Position numbers and translations under genes: made by a program. A stretch of DNA of 64,000 bases from contig CM046452.1 of assembly GCA_025506515.1 (NCBI GenBank), positions 42,913,591-42,977,590 on the forward strand, read 5' to 3'. Source of the stretch: Flaveria trinervia. Lineage: Eukaryota > Streptophyta > Magnoliopsida > Asterales > Asteraceae. Shown in pieces: positions 32,481 through 45,319 of this stretch (positions within the stretch are counted from its first letter, which is position 1; each line of letters starts with the position of its first letter). Below the pieces are notes generated by a model, which was given only the letters and a program-made list of their open reading frames with translations, ran no database searches and was not told the DNA's origin.

Positions 32481-33239
32481 CTTTCTTATTCCTAAAACCT
32501 ATTTGTTTCTATAGTAGTCTTCCCATGAGAAAAAGGACATAGATTCCAAACCTTTTGCCTTTTGAATTAAAATAGCTCCTCTTGTATAGCTTCAACCTAA
32601 CTTCCATCGTTTAGAACCTCATCAATTTTCTTAGGCTCTATCTAAGATAAGAAACAAAAGTGAAGACAAACATTTGCATCATGGGTTTGTCCTCTTGTTC
32701 TTACCCCTACGTCAACATCTCCAATGATGTTTCTCCCTCCTTATCAGCACACTTATCAAGTGATACTTGATCCAATGAGTGTGTGACATCATTGATGTTG
32801 TCTTCAATGGAGTGGTTGTCAACATCAATAAATTCTTGATCACTTTCACCACCACCATGATCCTCTATATTTGAAGCTTCTTTAATAGGTTGTTAAGCCT
32901 CTAAGCTAGAATTTGAAGGCATCTCAGATGTATTAGCTGAATTGGTCATTGTTGTGTTGATAGAAACTTCATTTGTAGAATTAGTTATAACTAGAGCTAA
33001 AGTTGTATAGCTTGAAGGTCTTGTCAGCTCAAATGTTGGATAGGATCACCTATTGGTAGAATATATGTAGACCTTGAAACATTCTCACAAGATTTGTTAA
33101 AACATTTTGTAACTTAATCAAGATCAAATAGCTAATCAGGACCAGAACCAGTTACACTGGGTGTGTGTTTATTGAAAGTCACATTGGCTGACTCCTTAAC
33201 AATCCTGGTTCTGAGATCGTATACTCTATAAGCCTTAGC

Positions 33240-34232
33240 TTAGGAAGAGTACTCAATGAAATGTCCATTATCTGATTTATCAGCAAATTTGAAAATTTGA
33301 TCTTTGGTATTCAAGATGATGCAAGGACATCCAGATGACCTGAGAAAACCAATGAAAGGTTTCCTTTTGTGCCAAAGTTCATAAGGAATCTTACATTGTG
33401 TCTTAACCACTAAAACCTTGTTCTGCACATAGCAGGCAGTGTTGACTGCCTCTGCCCAGAAGGTGACGGGCAGTTTAGAGTCAAACATAGTTCTTGCAGA
33501 TTCAATAAGTGTTTTGTTTCTCTTTTCAGTAACACCGTTTTGCTGAGGATTCCTAGAGCACTATATTGTGTTGTAATACCCTTTTCATCACATAATGTAT
33601 CAAGGATTTGGTTCTTGAATTCAATCCTTGATCACATCTTATGGTTTTGACCTTGTGATTAGATTGATTCTCAATCTTTAAGATGAAATTCTTCAGAATC
33701 TCAGGAGTCTCATCCTTAGTTCTAAGGACAAAGACCTAAGTGAATCTTGTAAAGTCATCTGTGATCACTAAACAATAAGAGGTTCTTCCTAGACTCATTG
33801 ACTCATTACACTGGTGGAGCCAAAGAGATCCATATGTAACAAGTGTAGGGGAGTAGTGATGGAGTTTCTTTCCTTTGGCTTATGAGATACCTTGTGTTGC
33901 TTCCCTTTCAGGCATTCAACACAATGGCCATCAATTGTAAACTCTTTCTTTGGCATTCTAGTTACCAAATCATTCTTAATTAGCTTACTCATGTTCTTAA
34001 AGTTTGCACATTCTTTTATGCCAGAGGAAAGATTCATCATTATTTGCTTTAGACAGAAAACATGAAACTTCTCCTGAGGGAGATGTAAATCCATCTTATA
34101 TATGTTCCCCTTCCTGGGGGCTCTGAGCAGAATATGCTCATGAGGAATGACCACCCCGGGCTTGAGAACATTGCACTCATGCTCAGTAAAGAGCATGTTA
34201 TGACTCTGATTACAAAATTGAGATACACTCAA
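33240..34232 (-). pseudogene. Copia gag-pre-integrase and integrase, broken
   Basis: 34232-33795 encodes the gag-pre-integrase zinc region (HVFCLKQ, VECLKGKQHKVSHK, HLLHMDLFGSTSV). Broken frames carry the core, then 33488-33240 gives LPVTFWAEAVNTACYVQNKV, PYELWHKRKP and GCPCIILNTKDQ, the end of the integrase core. Several frameshifts lie between. Confidence 0.85.
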
Positions 34233-34851
34233 AAGATTGTATCCAAGCTCCTTAACAAAGTTTACCTTCTCAATGCTGAGCTTATTATTTGTGACCTGCC
34301 CCTTTCAGATAAGTAACCACCCTCATCTCCTCCAGAAGCAACTGGCCCTCATCAATTCTTTCAAAATTTTGGAGTAGTGACCTATTACCTGTCATGTGTC
34401 TGGAACAACCACTATCAATGATCCAGACATTCTTGTTTGTCTTGAGTTGTTTCTGCACAAAAGAGATGGTTAGCTATATTTGGAAACCCAAGCCTTGCTT
34501 GTCTTGGTTTTATCAAAAAAAGTTGAAGGTAATGAAACAGTAAAAGATCCTATATTCATATTTTGAGGATCCTTTGTTGTTGTTGATGGAGAACTTTCAG
34601 TCAGTTGATCTTTCTTGAACTTCTACATCACCTTTGGAAGTTTAGACTTGACCTTCGATACTTCGGAAGTTTTACTAACTTCAGAAGTTTTGATGATTGG
34701 GCCTTCGGAAGATCTTGCTATCACTACAGCAGGCTTCAATGCTTCCGAAGTATTCCCTTATTCTGAGACCAAATTTTCTTCCAAAGGCAGTTTTCCACTT
34801 GCCTTCATCTTTATTTAGAGCTTTCGAAGGAAACAGATTTTCCTTTCGAAG

Positions 34852-35925
34852 CTAGTTTCTTTTTGGAACTCTTAGAAGTCTCTTGGTCATATGGAGAGTG
34901 CTTCTTGGATTGTAGAAACAATCCTTAGCAAGATGAGAAGTACTCTCACACATAACACAATTCATTTTATTCTTCCTAAGAGCTTTCTTTTGAGAACAAG
35001 ACTGAACTTGATCACTTTTCCTCTCCACCTTCATCTTTGTAGATGCTGAGACAATTCTTTTAGGGTGAGAACTACAGTTGGAGCTGGATGGTTTAGGCTG
35101 TGTAGCAGTGGTACACAGTTGATTAGCCTTCTTCTTGATGTTGGGATGATTTGAACATGAACAAGAACTCTTGGTACTAGAGTTCAAGTTTATTTCTTCA
35201 GTCTTAACCACTTTAAATCCTGTAAAGATAAAGACTTGTTTCTGCTTAAAGGCAAAAGTGGCCTTGATCTCTTGATCCTTCTTTGCTTTTTCTCTTGCTC
35301 TTTCTGATCAAGTTCTTTCTCATAGACTTGGTCATCACATGCTTCTTACTCTCCTCAGAAGGATTGTGACCCTTCTTAGAATCCTCTTCTTCACTCTTCT
35401 CAGAGGCATTCTCCACTATCACTTCTTCATCCTCTTCAGTCAAGGGTTCTATGAGTGGAAGCTCATCTTCACAAGTTTCACACCTAGGAGATCTTACAAG
35501 CAAGATTGTGTGTGGAGGAGCTATCTACTAGATCCCAGTCCCTGCTTATTCTGATAAGAAACTTTTTGCATGCAAGGATGAGGATATAATGTTCTTGAAG
35601 GTATTTTTTTCAAGAACATATTTTTTTCCCTAGCTTTGCTAATCATAAGCTCAACCTGGCATTCAGTCAACATCGTTATGAGATCTTTAATTTGAGTCCT
35701 GTAGTTGGTGTGTTCATGTTTAAGAACTGAAATGGTTTTCTCTAAGTCCTCTATCTTTAACTTATAGTCATTTTCAGATCTTTTGAAATCAGATTTTAGG
35801 ATATTAGGAATCAAGATCAGATCTCATCTCTAAGTTGTGAGACCTATATCTATTAACTTTAGCAATACATTCAGATGTACAAAGATGTTCTAATACCTTT
35901 ACTTCATCATAGTCACCCATCAGTG
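34852..35925 (-). pseudogene. Sirevirus gag C-terminal part
   Basis: Minus-strand frames show ALMGDYDEVKVLEHLC and ECIAKVNRYRSHN, then a coiled-coil-like stretch (KIEDLEKTISVLKHEH), Glu/Ser/Lys-rich spacers (35246-35503) and a late zinc knuckle CVMCESTSHLAKDC near 34935-34980. The part joins to the gag core at 36794 once the inserted LTR is removed. Confidence 0.75.
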
Positions 35926-35930
35926 CTTGT

Positions 35931-36793
35931 TGTTGGATCAAGAAGAAGGCTAATGCAACCAAAACTAAGTCATTTAGATAATTTTGGTACTGAATCCAAA
36001 GGCTTCCGAAGCTTAGCATGGAACTTCCGAAGGTTGTAGAGTTCTTCCGAAGACAAAGTGAAAGATCAACTTCTGACAGAACTCTACTTCTGAAGTCAAG
36101 TGTATACTTCCGAAGTTCCAGCCTTAGAAGAATGAACTGAAGATCACTTCCGAAGTATGATGAAAAGAAGAAGTCTCCAAGCCTTGGAAGAAGCAGCCTC
36201 TTCCGAAGTATAAGTGGCTTCGGAAGTACTTACTCTTCCGAAGCCATTTAACCTTCAGAAGACACTGCTATGACCAGTGGACACAAGTATGGTCTCTGAC
36301 ACTTCGCTGCAGACTTCTGATACTGTTTGGCTTATTCCTAAAGAGCCATGCAGTTGACCATACTTTATTCCACTGTTCACCTTTTCATGATAGTACATGT
36401 TACCAACTTTAGTTGGTGACAAAAGGTAAGTCAGGGACATGTCCTGACTACCAAATCTCAGATAAGACTTTATCTGAGATACCTTAAACTTAGTCTTGTA
36501 GTATAGACTTTAGCTATAGGATCCCAGCTGGTATCAAAGTATATCCGGCTGTAGGTAGTATTATATATAGGTTCTCTTTGTAACTCATTGTAACAACAAC
36601 TACTACTGCTTGTAAGAGTCTTGTATTTTGAGTTGAGAAGCAATATATAAAAGTACCTTGAAAATTACTTCCTGTGTTCTTTGTTACTTTCTATATTGTG
36701 ATCATTCTTACTGATTCTATCTTAACCCGAGTGTTGTTCTAGGTGAGTTTGAGAGAAAAATATAAGTGTTTAGTGACAAACATCGATCCTGCA
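35931..36793 (+). repeat. Solo Sirevirus-type LTR inserted in gag
   Basis: It runs TGTTGGATCAAGAAGAAGG to GATCCTGCA, 863 bp, on the strand opposite to the host element. The flanks CTTGT (35926-35930) and CTTGG (36794-36798) match at 4 of 5 positions. It shares the CTTCCGAAG words and the block TATCCGGCTGTAGG with the LTRs at 40671 and 49813. No internal region remains, so it is a recombination product. Confidence 0.82.
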
Positions 36794-37795
36794 CTTGGTT
36801 TGGAGATGCATCTTCCACATGAAAACTCCAGTCAAAGCCTCTTTCTTCAACAACAACTACAGCTTGCTGCTTTGGCTTCTCATTATGGGTAGTATTCTTA
36901 ATGTAGTTTGGTCTAGTTTGTGCTTGGCCACCATTTGTTCCTAGTGCCTTGCACTCCCTAGCAAAGTGACCCATCTGGTTACAGTTGTAACACTTGACTT
37001 TGCTTTTATCTAGCCCAAACTTTTCATAGCTGTATTGCTTGGGAACTTCCTTCCTGTCCTCTTGTAGAACTTCTTGGCTCTATGAGTGAGAAGTGTCAAT
37101 GACTATTTCCATATACTCCAGATCATCTGGATGGATACAGTCCAGATCTTCAAGGGTGAATAAAAAGTTGTCTAAGCTTTCATCAGAAGACACAAAGGGA
37201 TGTGAAGAACTTGTCTCTTGGAATGGGTTTTCTTGAGTGTAGCTTTCTCTTGGTATCTCCAGGAAGGTGATGAAACAACCCTTTTGTGAGTTGTCAAGGT
37301 AGCATATAAGATGATGCTCAAGTTCTATGCTATCCCTTTTAGTCACATGCTGGGCTGAACTCATTTGATTGTTGGAGTTACCGGATGAACCTTGCATGTT
37401 CATCTCCATCTGGTATCCACTGAGAATACCATACAACTCAGTCAAAGTAAGAGTCTTAAGGTTCTCAGTCCTCTTAATAGCAACACAATAATATGTCCAT
37501 TTCCTAGGAAGTGAGGACATCAACTTCCTTACAATGTCCCTGTTTTCAAGAGTCACTCCAACATCCACTAGAGTGTCCACAATCTCAACATACCTGAAGT
37601 ATTGTTGAGTTATAGTTTCACCTATTTTAAAGGTGAAATTTTCAAACTATTACTTCAGGAGATCCTTCTTGTTCTCTTTGGCTTCAGTAGAACACTCATA
37701 CATTAGTTTCAATACATCCTATAACTGTTTAATTTTTTTGCATTTCTTGAAACTTTGTATACAGAGTTAGGAAGAACAGTCTGAAGGGTTGTCAT
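36794..37795 (-). pseudogene. Sirevirus gag core
   Basis: The open frame 37080-37580 reads VGVTLENRDIVRKLMSSLP, TYYCVAIKRTENLKTLTLTE and GILSGYQMEMNMQ, the UBN2-like copia gag core. A first zinc knuckle (CYNC-MGHFAREC) spans about 36945-36995. Frames upstream to 37795 are broken, and the N-terminus is cut by the neighbouring element. Confidence 0.82.
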
Positions 37796-38675
37796 TGTCA
37801 CACCCCAACCTTGACGGCAGAAACGTCGAGATGTGAGGGTTAAGATTGTTCACAACCACATAACGCTAAATTTAAATGAAATTTTATTTTTATAAGTTTT
37901 AAATGAAATACAATCATAAAACATGAAATAGTTCCAAATAAAACAAAGCATTACATAAACGTTTTATTTATTTAACTAGGTCCAAATCCTAGTTTTATTG
38001 CAAGCTTCAAACGATAACTTCAAACTTGAGCATTTCCTGAAACATGATAAAAATAAAAGTCAACTATAAAGTTGGTGAGTTTCCAAGGGTTTTACATACA
38101 TAATATAACAAAGTTTACAAGTAGCAATTCATGTCATAGGTTATGAGTTAGTAAGCTTATAGAACACATATCGTTACAACCAAACCTCGACTTGATTACA
38201 AATATATATGATTGGCTAAGTGTATTTGGTTCCCATGATGAACAAGCATACGTCATCAGGAGCCGGCAATACATCGGCTTTAGCACCAAATAGGTTTGTC
38301 AGGCCCAAAGATCTAAGACATTGCCAGGCTAGCAATAGTTAATGATTGCGAACAAAATATGTATCTCATATAACACTTACAACATACAAATAACCATGAC
38401 AAAATGTAAAGATGAATTGCAAGTGCTTTACAAATTTAAATGTTTACAAGTTTATGTTGAATAAGTATCATGTTTCACCCCAAAATAGTGTGAGAAATAT
38501 AAAAAAGGGCAAGGAAACTCACATGATCAACAAGTATATATTTGGTGATTAATAAGGAAAAATAATTGTCGTCCCAATGTATTCCTTCACGAGGTACCAA
38601 ATATATATACATACATATATATATACATATATATATATGTATGTATGTATATATATACACACACATATATATATA

Positions 38676-39260
38676 GGGGCTTTCAAATGAGAACCAAAAA
38701 TCGTAAAAAACCAAAAGAACCATTTATAGCCACATATTCTTATTTTTATTTTTAAAAAGTTAACCAACTTTTTGTAAAAAACCAAAAGAACAATTTCTAG
38801 CCACATATTTTATTTTATTTTTTTAAATTTTACTCAAGCATATTTGTTTATAATATTTCTTTACCATAAAATTACTAACTATTTTAAATCAAAAGTCATA
38901 TACACCGTTTAGGTTTTGATTTCCATTATGAATTTGTCCATTTATGTTTTCGCTTTCCTATTAAAGTTGTTTTGTATTTTAAAGATACACTTCAAAGCTT
39001 TTTTGCATTGAATTTTATGCATAGATGCACATACACATGTATGCATAGATGCACATATTCATATATGCATATTTTTTCACTACGAACACCAACAATAGTC
39101 AAATTATTAAAAAATTTATTTCTTGTGAATTTTCACGTAAAAAAGTAACTAAATTAACATAAAATTACCATAATACCCTTACAAATAAAAAATTTTCAAA
39201 CTAGAAAGAAAAAATAATTGGCTAAAAATGGTTTCTTTGGTTCTCATTTGAATCCATCCT
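38676..39260. mobile_element. MITE-like element in LTR
   Basis: This 585-bp block is absent from the matching place in the other LTR (near 57790-57865). Its ends are inverted: TTCAAATGAGAACCA at 38681-38695 recurs as its complement at 39238-39252, preceded by GGGG or AGGAT. It encodes nothing and is AT-rich. TA repeats on both sides hide the target duplication. Confidence 0.75.
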
Positions 39261-39721
39261 GATATATATATATATATTTATAAGATTTAGGTTAATAATA
39301 AGGTTAACGATTTAACTCGAACTAGGGTATTAAAATTTGGGGATTTTTATAAAGTTATAAATCTTTATATAAAAAAATACCATTCATGAAATTTATAAAA
39401 TTTATTTTTAAGGAATTGATCCTTTGTAAATAACTGTGAACATATTCAAATTCTATAATTATCATGATGAATCCTTAAATAAAGAAATCATAAGGTCCTA
39501 TTAATTTATAACTTAAGTATTATTTAACACTCTAGGTTTATAAAAACATTTGTATATAAATTTTTATATCAAAATATTAAAATACTTTACAAGAATAATT
39601 TTTTTAAGAAATATTTAGATAACTTTAAAAATATTTGAAGTTTGTAAATGTTATTTTTTATATTTGTTATACATTTTTCATAATAAAATTAAAGCCAAAA
39701 AGGCTTCAAAAAATTACTTGA

Positions 39722-39788
39722 GAGTGCCCGGGTTCGAACTCGGTACCTCAAGACCAAGTTGCACACGCTCTACCAGTGAACCAGGGCC
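39722..39788 (-). repeat. tRNA-like sequence with Pol III A and B boxes, left LTR
   Basis: On the minus strand TTCACTGGTAGAGCG (A-box-like) is followed about 34 bases later by GAGTTCGAACCC (B-box-like), tRNA spacing. The stems no longer pair well and no clear anticodon arm can be drawn, so it is not called a tRNA gene. The same block lies in the other LTR. Confidence 0.6.
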
Positions 39789-40670
39789 TTAGCCGTGGTT
39801 TATGTTGGTCTTAAATTACTATAAACCCATTCAAAGGAAGTTCCCCCAAACTTAAGAACCCTAGAAACGATTAGAGCCAAATTGAAACAACAATCAATGT
39901 TGTTAATCCAATTATGGTTAGGTCTTTCATTCCCCGACTAAAATCTAGTATGTATATATTTTTAATTACCTGTATTGTAGATTAACTCGATATGAACAAG
40001 TGAAGAACAAGCCGCGACTACAACATGATCCGATTGATATGAAAACGATGATGGAAATCAAATTAACATGTGGAAAGCTTCGAATAATGTTCTTGATGCA
40101 AAGCCCCTTGTCAATTTAGGTTCAATTTGTTCGGAGATTAGGTTTTGGTAGAGTTGCAGGTCGCAGAAATGAAAGGAATTGGAGGTGAAATTCTTGTATG
40201 TTTCAGGTGCGATTGAGAGTTGTAAACGATTAAGTGTAATTAGATGATTGATTAGATTCATTTAATTAGAATATTATTAAGGTTTAATGCCCGAACGGTT
40301 ATGGGTTTTAAGTCACGGGTTATTTAATCGTTTGAGGTTTGTAACTGGCTTGTAAACGCAATTAAAGTGAGCTTTCAAGTTCGAATTAAGTTCACGAAAC
40401 AATTTGGAACGGTTTGGTGTCTAATTGTGGAGGTTTTCGATGGTTTTGGGGGATGCCGGAGTTCGGAATGTGGCCGGAGATATGGCCGCCGGAAATACGG
40501 GGTTAGGGGAGGGTGGTTTGGGTTTCTTTTAATAAATTACACAAATGGCCCCTGTAGTTTAAGGTTTGTTAATTTATGTTAGAAACTTCAAATTCAAGTT
40601 TCAAAAATTACATAAATACCCCCTAAACTTAATTTAAGTTTAAATTTTAACTAGTTTATTAATTTCTAAG

Positions 40671-41463
40671 TGCAGGACCGTGAAGGGGGTCAGTTACAAC
40701 ACAACAACACAAAGAGGAGATTAACTAAAACTTAATCAAACAGTAAACTGGATTAACTAAGGTAAGACACTAGAACACAGTGATATAAGAGACAGAACAC
40801 AAAGAACACAAGTATATGGTTTTCAAGAATGTAGTATATTGCTTTCTCTATGTTCTATTACAAGTGTTACAAAGCATAATTCAAAGATACAAGAACATGA
40901 GATACTTATCTACATCCTACAGCCGGCTATACTTTGAAAGTCAGATGGATACAATTGACTAGACACAAAACAAAATCAATTATAGAGTCAAAAGGCAGAT
41001 TGCCTTTTGACTTGTGACTATGACATGCCATAGCTCACATCCTTATCTATTACAAAAAGGATAAAGTACATGAAGTAGAAAGTTACAGACTCAAGACCTC
41101 AATGTATAGTTACCAAAAGCATGGACCTTTTCACCAACTCATGTAAGTTGGTAACCTTACAGAGGTGCAGCGGAAAGGTGTCCAGCAGATAAAGCATGTA
41201 TTAAAAGTCTCGGAAGAAATCTGTCTTCGGAAGAAATCTGTCTTCATGAGTTGAAGCTTCGAAAGACTTTGTCTCTGAGGCTTCAGAAGACTTCATATTT
41301 GGCTTCAGAAGATATTGGTCTTGGCTTCAGAAGATTTTACACTTAGAGTATTTTCTGTTGCATGTGTAAAGCTTCCTAAGCATTCTTCTTCAATGCACTT
41401 ATGCAGCATGTAGGAGAGACTTTGGATGTTTAGGTTGCATCAGCCTCTTTATTAATCTCTACA
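40671..41463 (-). repeat. 3' LTR of Sirevirus
   Basis: On the minus strand it starts TGTAGAGATTAATAAAGAGG, directly after the tract CCTAGGGGGAGTT (41464-41476), and ends CGGTCCTGCA. Compared with its partner it has a tandem 17-bp duplication (CTTCGGAAGAAATCTGT near 41215-41245) and lacks an 18-bp piece. Confidence 0.9.
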
Positions 41464-41630
41464 AACTCCCCCTAGGCTGATGCTACCAAAACACTTAGTA
41501 GACTTCAGATGTCAACAGTCCTCATTAGGATGATCACCAATCCTTTCTTCATAAGGTGATCAGTATCCTTCAGACTATCAAAGTGTCTTCTCATATCAAA
41601 GAGGTCATGCAGAGGCAACTAAAACATATA

Positions 41631-44600
41631 TTACCATGTGTAAATGTCTTTAGTGCCTTGATCTCTAATGACATGCCATCTTTCTGGATTTGTGGTGTAT
41701 GTCCAAGACAAGATGGGTCTTCTTGATGCTAGAGGAGCTGTTTGAATTGGAGTTGATGTAGCATCCTCTAGCTGCACAACCTCAAGATGTTCTGACTCAT
41801 CATGGGGTTTAGAAGAGGGTGCAGTCTTCTTCTTTGGCTTTGGTTTAGAAGCCATCCTCTTCTTTCTCTTAACAGGTTTTAACTGAGAAGACTGGTCTAC
41901 AGTACCAGATTGATCTTCACTGTCTTTCTCAGTTGGGACTTCCTCTCTCTCAGGCTCAGAAGGAGAGGGAGGTTGACCCTGCTGTGGATCAAAAGACGAG
42001 CTTGCTGAGTTTCAGCAGGAGGTCCAGGTTGTGTTGTCTCTGGTTGTTCAACCTTAACCTCCACTTCAGGTGGGGCTTGACTTGGAATGGAGTGTAAGTC
42101 AATGAGCTCTCCATTTTTGATCTTCTGCTTGATCACCCTAATATGCTCATCCATAGTGGATAGAGACATGGGGCCAAGTCTCCTTCCGGATAATCCATAT
42201 AGCTTCAAGAAGCTCATCATCCGCTGCCTATCAGCAGACTTCTTCATGCTCTTTTGGATGATAGCTCTTGATTTTGCAGCTTCTTCCCTTAGTTTCTTCT
42301 TAGTTGTCTTTCTGTCCTTGATTATCTCAAGTTCAAGCTGTTTTAAGTACTCAAACTCAACATAGTCATAGGACAAGGGAAGGAGTGCATCTGCCTGATA
42401 GAAGCCTGTGGCACTCAGGTAGTTGATCATCTTGATCCTCTCTTCTTCTTTGTCTACCTGAGGTTCTTGTTAAACCACATCTTCTTGTGTAGGACTTTCC
42501 TGAACTGGGGAGAGGGTAGGCATATCCTTGTACAGTCTTTTTCTTCTTCTCTCTTCTTTGACTTGTACTAGAAGCTCTGCATCTTCTGCCTCCTTCTCCT
42601 TTGACCTTTCCAGATCAACCAGTTCATTCAACTCTTCTAAGGGGAGAGAGATGACACTGTCTATGTCATAGTTCCTTGTCTGCAGGTAATTTATCCTAAC
42701 TGCCCTTAACTCACATTTTGAGTATCTGGTATGGGGACAGCCCTGATAGCAGACTCCATGAGTCTTGAAGACTCAGTAGAGGAACTTTCTCCCCCCAGCC
42801 TCCTTTTCCTCTCTCTCTCCTCCTCCTCAATCACCTCAAATGTCATCTTTCTTTTCCATTTGTCACTCACAGACCTTTGTGACTCAGGGTGGAGAGAGCT
42901 TTGGCCTTCATTGCTTGTTATAGCATCTAAGCTCTGGCCAGAGAGAGATTGAGAAGCACCTTCACACCAGGTGTCTCAATAGGAGTGTGGATCTCTGTAG
43001 CAGTTGATGATGATGAGACAGGGGTCTCAGGTTCTGCCACTGGGCCTTCAGTCAAGGTTTCCCCTATGAAACTAATCTTAGGGTCTGCCTCAACATCCAG
43101 TTGACCGATGGCATTGCCTGATTGCCTAAGTCTCCTTCTTAAGCTGAACTCTGCAGTGATCCTGTCTTAGATTCTTTGAGCCAGTCTGTCAGCTTGTCTT
43201 GATTTGCTTGGATTGACAAGTGGCATGTTGACTAGATCCAGACCTTCATAGTAGTTCAAAGTCTAAAAATTTAAGACTTCTTCTGTCCTTGAACTCTTAT
43301 GATGATTAGGGCTTTCTTGATGTTGTCATACCTCCACCTAATGATGTGATTGGAAGATGGTGAGGATGACATAGCCCTTGCTATCCCATCCTCAAACAGA
43401 ATCTGTATGAAGGAGTTAGTGTAGTTCACATCAATGTGAATTTGAGGAGGTTGCTGAGAATGCACGATTGCAAGTGAGGAAGGTGAGTCCTTAATGTCCA
43501 CTCTCTTTGAAGAACTCTCAGGTTCTGTGGCTGTAATAACTTTCTCCCCCTTTTTTGGTAATATCACCCACTTGCATAGGTGAGCTTGAAGATAGGTCAA
43601 TCATATCCACAGGTTCTTGTGTTCCTGGTTGAGCACTTCTTAAGGGTCTCCCAACTAGTTTTTCCTTAAAATATGAAATCTCAAGTTGCTAATCATTGAT
43701 CCTGTTGTGTAAGGTAGTGACCTGAGATTCAAGGTGACTAACCTTTGAGACTAAATAGGTGCATGTTTTAGTCAGTTGTGCACCTTTAGTCTCAGATTCC
43801 CCTCATCTTCATCAGAAGACTCATTGGGGGATGAGATGATTGGACCAAAGTCCTCTCTCTCACCACCAGCTTGAGGTTCTTGGCTGCTGGTTTTCCTCAA
43901 CTCACTGGCAATCTCAGTTGAGATGTCAGTGGGCTGAGTTGCCATGGTTGAGGTCTTAATGATGTAGTCACTTCCAGAAGTGAGAGCCTCTTCCATATGG
44001 ACATCCTTAACAGGTTCAGAAGTGTCCACCTCAATTGTAGGTGACTGATGTAGGATAGATATAGGAGACTCCGGAGCATTCATCTTTCTTTGAGTAGGGG
44101 TAAAGAAGAGAGACTCATTATACTCATTGAAACGTAGATCTTCATCAGTATAGAAGTCAAGGTGGGGAATTGGTTGGTTGAGATCTATAGGCTGGGGATG
44201 GTAACTGTCCCCTGAAGTTTGATCACTTGAGTGTTGAGACTCAGAGTGATGGCTTAAGGCAGTTGGGCTAATAAGCTCATCAGGCTGAGCATGAGGAACC
44301 TCAGCACTGATTCTTGAAGAGATGGGAGTGGTCTGCTCCTCAGGAGAAGTGGGAGCTCCAGTATCCACTTCTTCATGTATGGGTGAGTATATGGGGGCCT
44401 CCACAGACTGAGTAGCCTGAGCAGGGGTTCGTTTGGATTTTCTTTGGTAAGTGATGGTGATTTGAGGCTGTGTGGTGGTTTGGAGGTAGCAGGTGTGGGC
44501 TCAACACTAGCTTGTGCTGCTAGGTTGTCACCTTGAGCAATGAGCTCTAACATTTTTGCGACAAGGGCTGTTTTTATCCCAGAGAAGCCAACAGTGGGCT

Positions 44601-45316
44601 TTCTCAGTATTCTAAAGATGCTGGTCTTCATCTGTCCCAATTTGAAAATATTATCTATTTCCCTCAGTGTGAGCCCAGTTCACAGTTAAGAATATACTGG
44701 ACATATCTAGGAAACATGTAATACTCTAAGGAGTCTAAATTAGCAAGTAAATTTGTATAAACAAATTGAGAATATTTGAATTGACCCCCTGAACCATTCC
44801 ATGGATTATGAAGGAGAGATCCTCAGGAATCTGGTCCCATCCACCATGCTTGTTTGATAAGCTGTGGATGACCACATGGAGCAGGAATCTCCATTGGGAT
44901 GAGACCTTCCCTTTCCTAAAGATCTTTACAAAGAAATCTCCCTCATATCCTATCTGCTCAAAGGAATGATTGACAGCTTCCTTTAGGAAGAACACCTCAC
45001 CTTCTTCATCATCTAGCTGAAGATGCATGTTGATGATGGCCGGAGTGATGAAGACTGTTCTCCCCTGCACTATAGTAGACAGTGCCTTCTCCCCATCCAT
45101 AACAACCTCTTGGCAGGTTTACCAGAATTCTAGCAGATGATCCTCATAGAGTGGAGGATCAATGGTTAGGGAGGTGAAGTAGTTAGACAGAGCTAAGAAA
45201 CGACAAACCTCTGAGAAATGAGGATCTTTCTCAGAGCTTAACAAAGCAACCTGCTTATGTTGTCTGTGTAGCTGCATGGTAAAGTTGGGATCATTTCTAT
45301 GAGCAAGGTTGGCCAT
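41631..45316 (-). pseudogene. Sirevirus extra (env-like) ORF, about 1,100 codons, broken
   Basis: Minus-strand stretches 45316-45119, 45100-44735, 44404-43772, 43600-43271 and 42430-41897 all lie in one frame, so this was a single long ORF now broken by a handful of stops and small shifts; 41855-41631 is its tail in another frame. The N-terminal 190 residues (MANLAHRNDPNF, FLALSNYFTSL, TPAIINMHLQLDDEEGEVFF, QWRFLLHVVIHSLSNKHGGW) look like a folded domain. The middle is Pro/Ser/Thr/Glu-rich and disordered. The C-terminal part is Lys/Glu-rich and coiled-coil-like (LEIIKDRKTTKKKLREEAAK), ending in basic KPKPKKKT. This place after pol is where Sireviruses carry an env-like gene. No signal peptide or clear membrane segment is visible, so an envelope role is not supported here. 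Confidence 0.7.
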
Positions 45317-45319
45317 TTT

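Larger units (their letters stand above)
31999..37795 (-). mobile_element. Truncated Sirevirus-type copia element
   Basis: On the minus strand one can follow gag (37795-34850), gag-pre-integrase and integrase (34232-33240), a linker, and RT up to the YVDD region at about 32000, where similarity to the sister copy (41464-49812) ends. The 3' part with RNase H and the 3' LTR is missing on the left. On the right the Tekay-like element begins at 37796 inside gag. A plus-strand solo LTR interrupts gag at 35931-36793. Numerous stops make this copy clearly older than the sister at 40671. Confidence 0.85.

Noticed and set aside
34640..36250. Heat-shock elements in CTTCCGAAG words
   Set aside because: The spacing between TTC and GAA is one base, not the two of a canonical heat-shock element.
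38475..38806. Tyr/Ile-rich small proteins
   Set aside because: They come from a TATATA/TGTATG microsatellite in an LTR.
39722..39788. Functional tRNA gene
   Set aside because: A and B boxes are present but stems pair poorly and no anticodon arm can be drawn. It is called tRNA-like only.
40367..40582. Plus-strand ORF in the Tekay-like LTR
   Set aside because: The partner LTR (58970-59050) has a deletion in this region and does not keep the frame.
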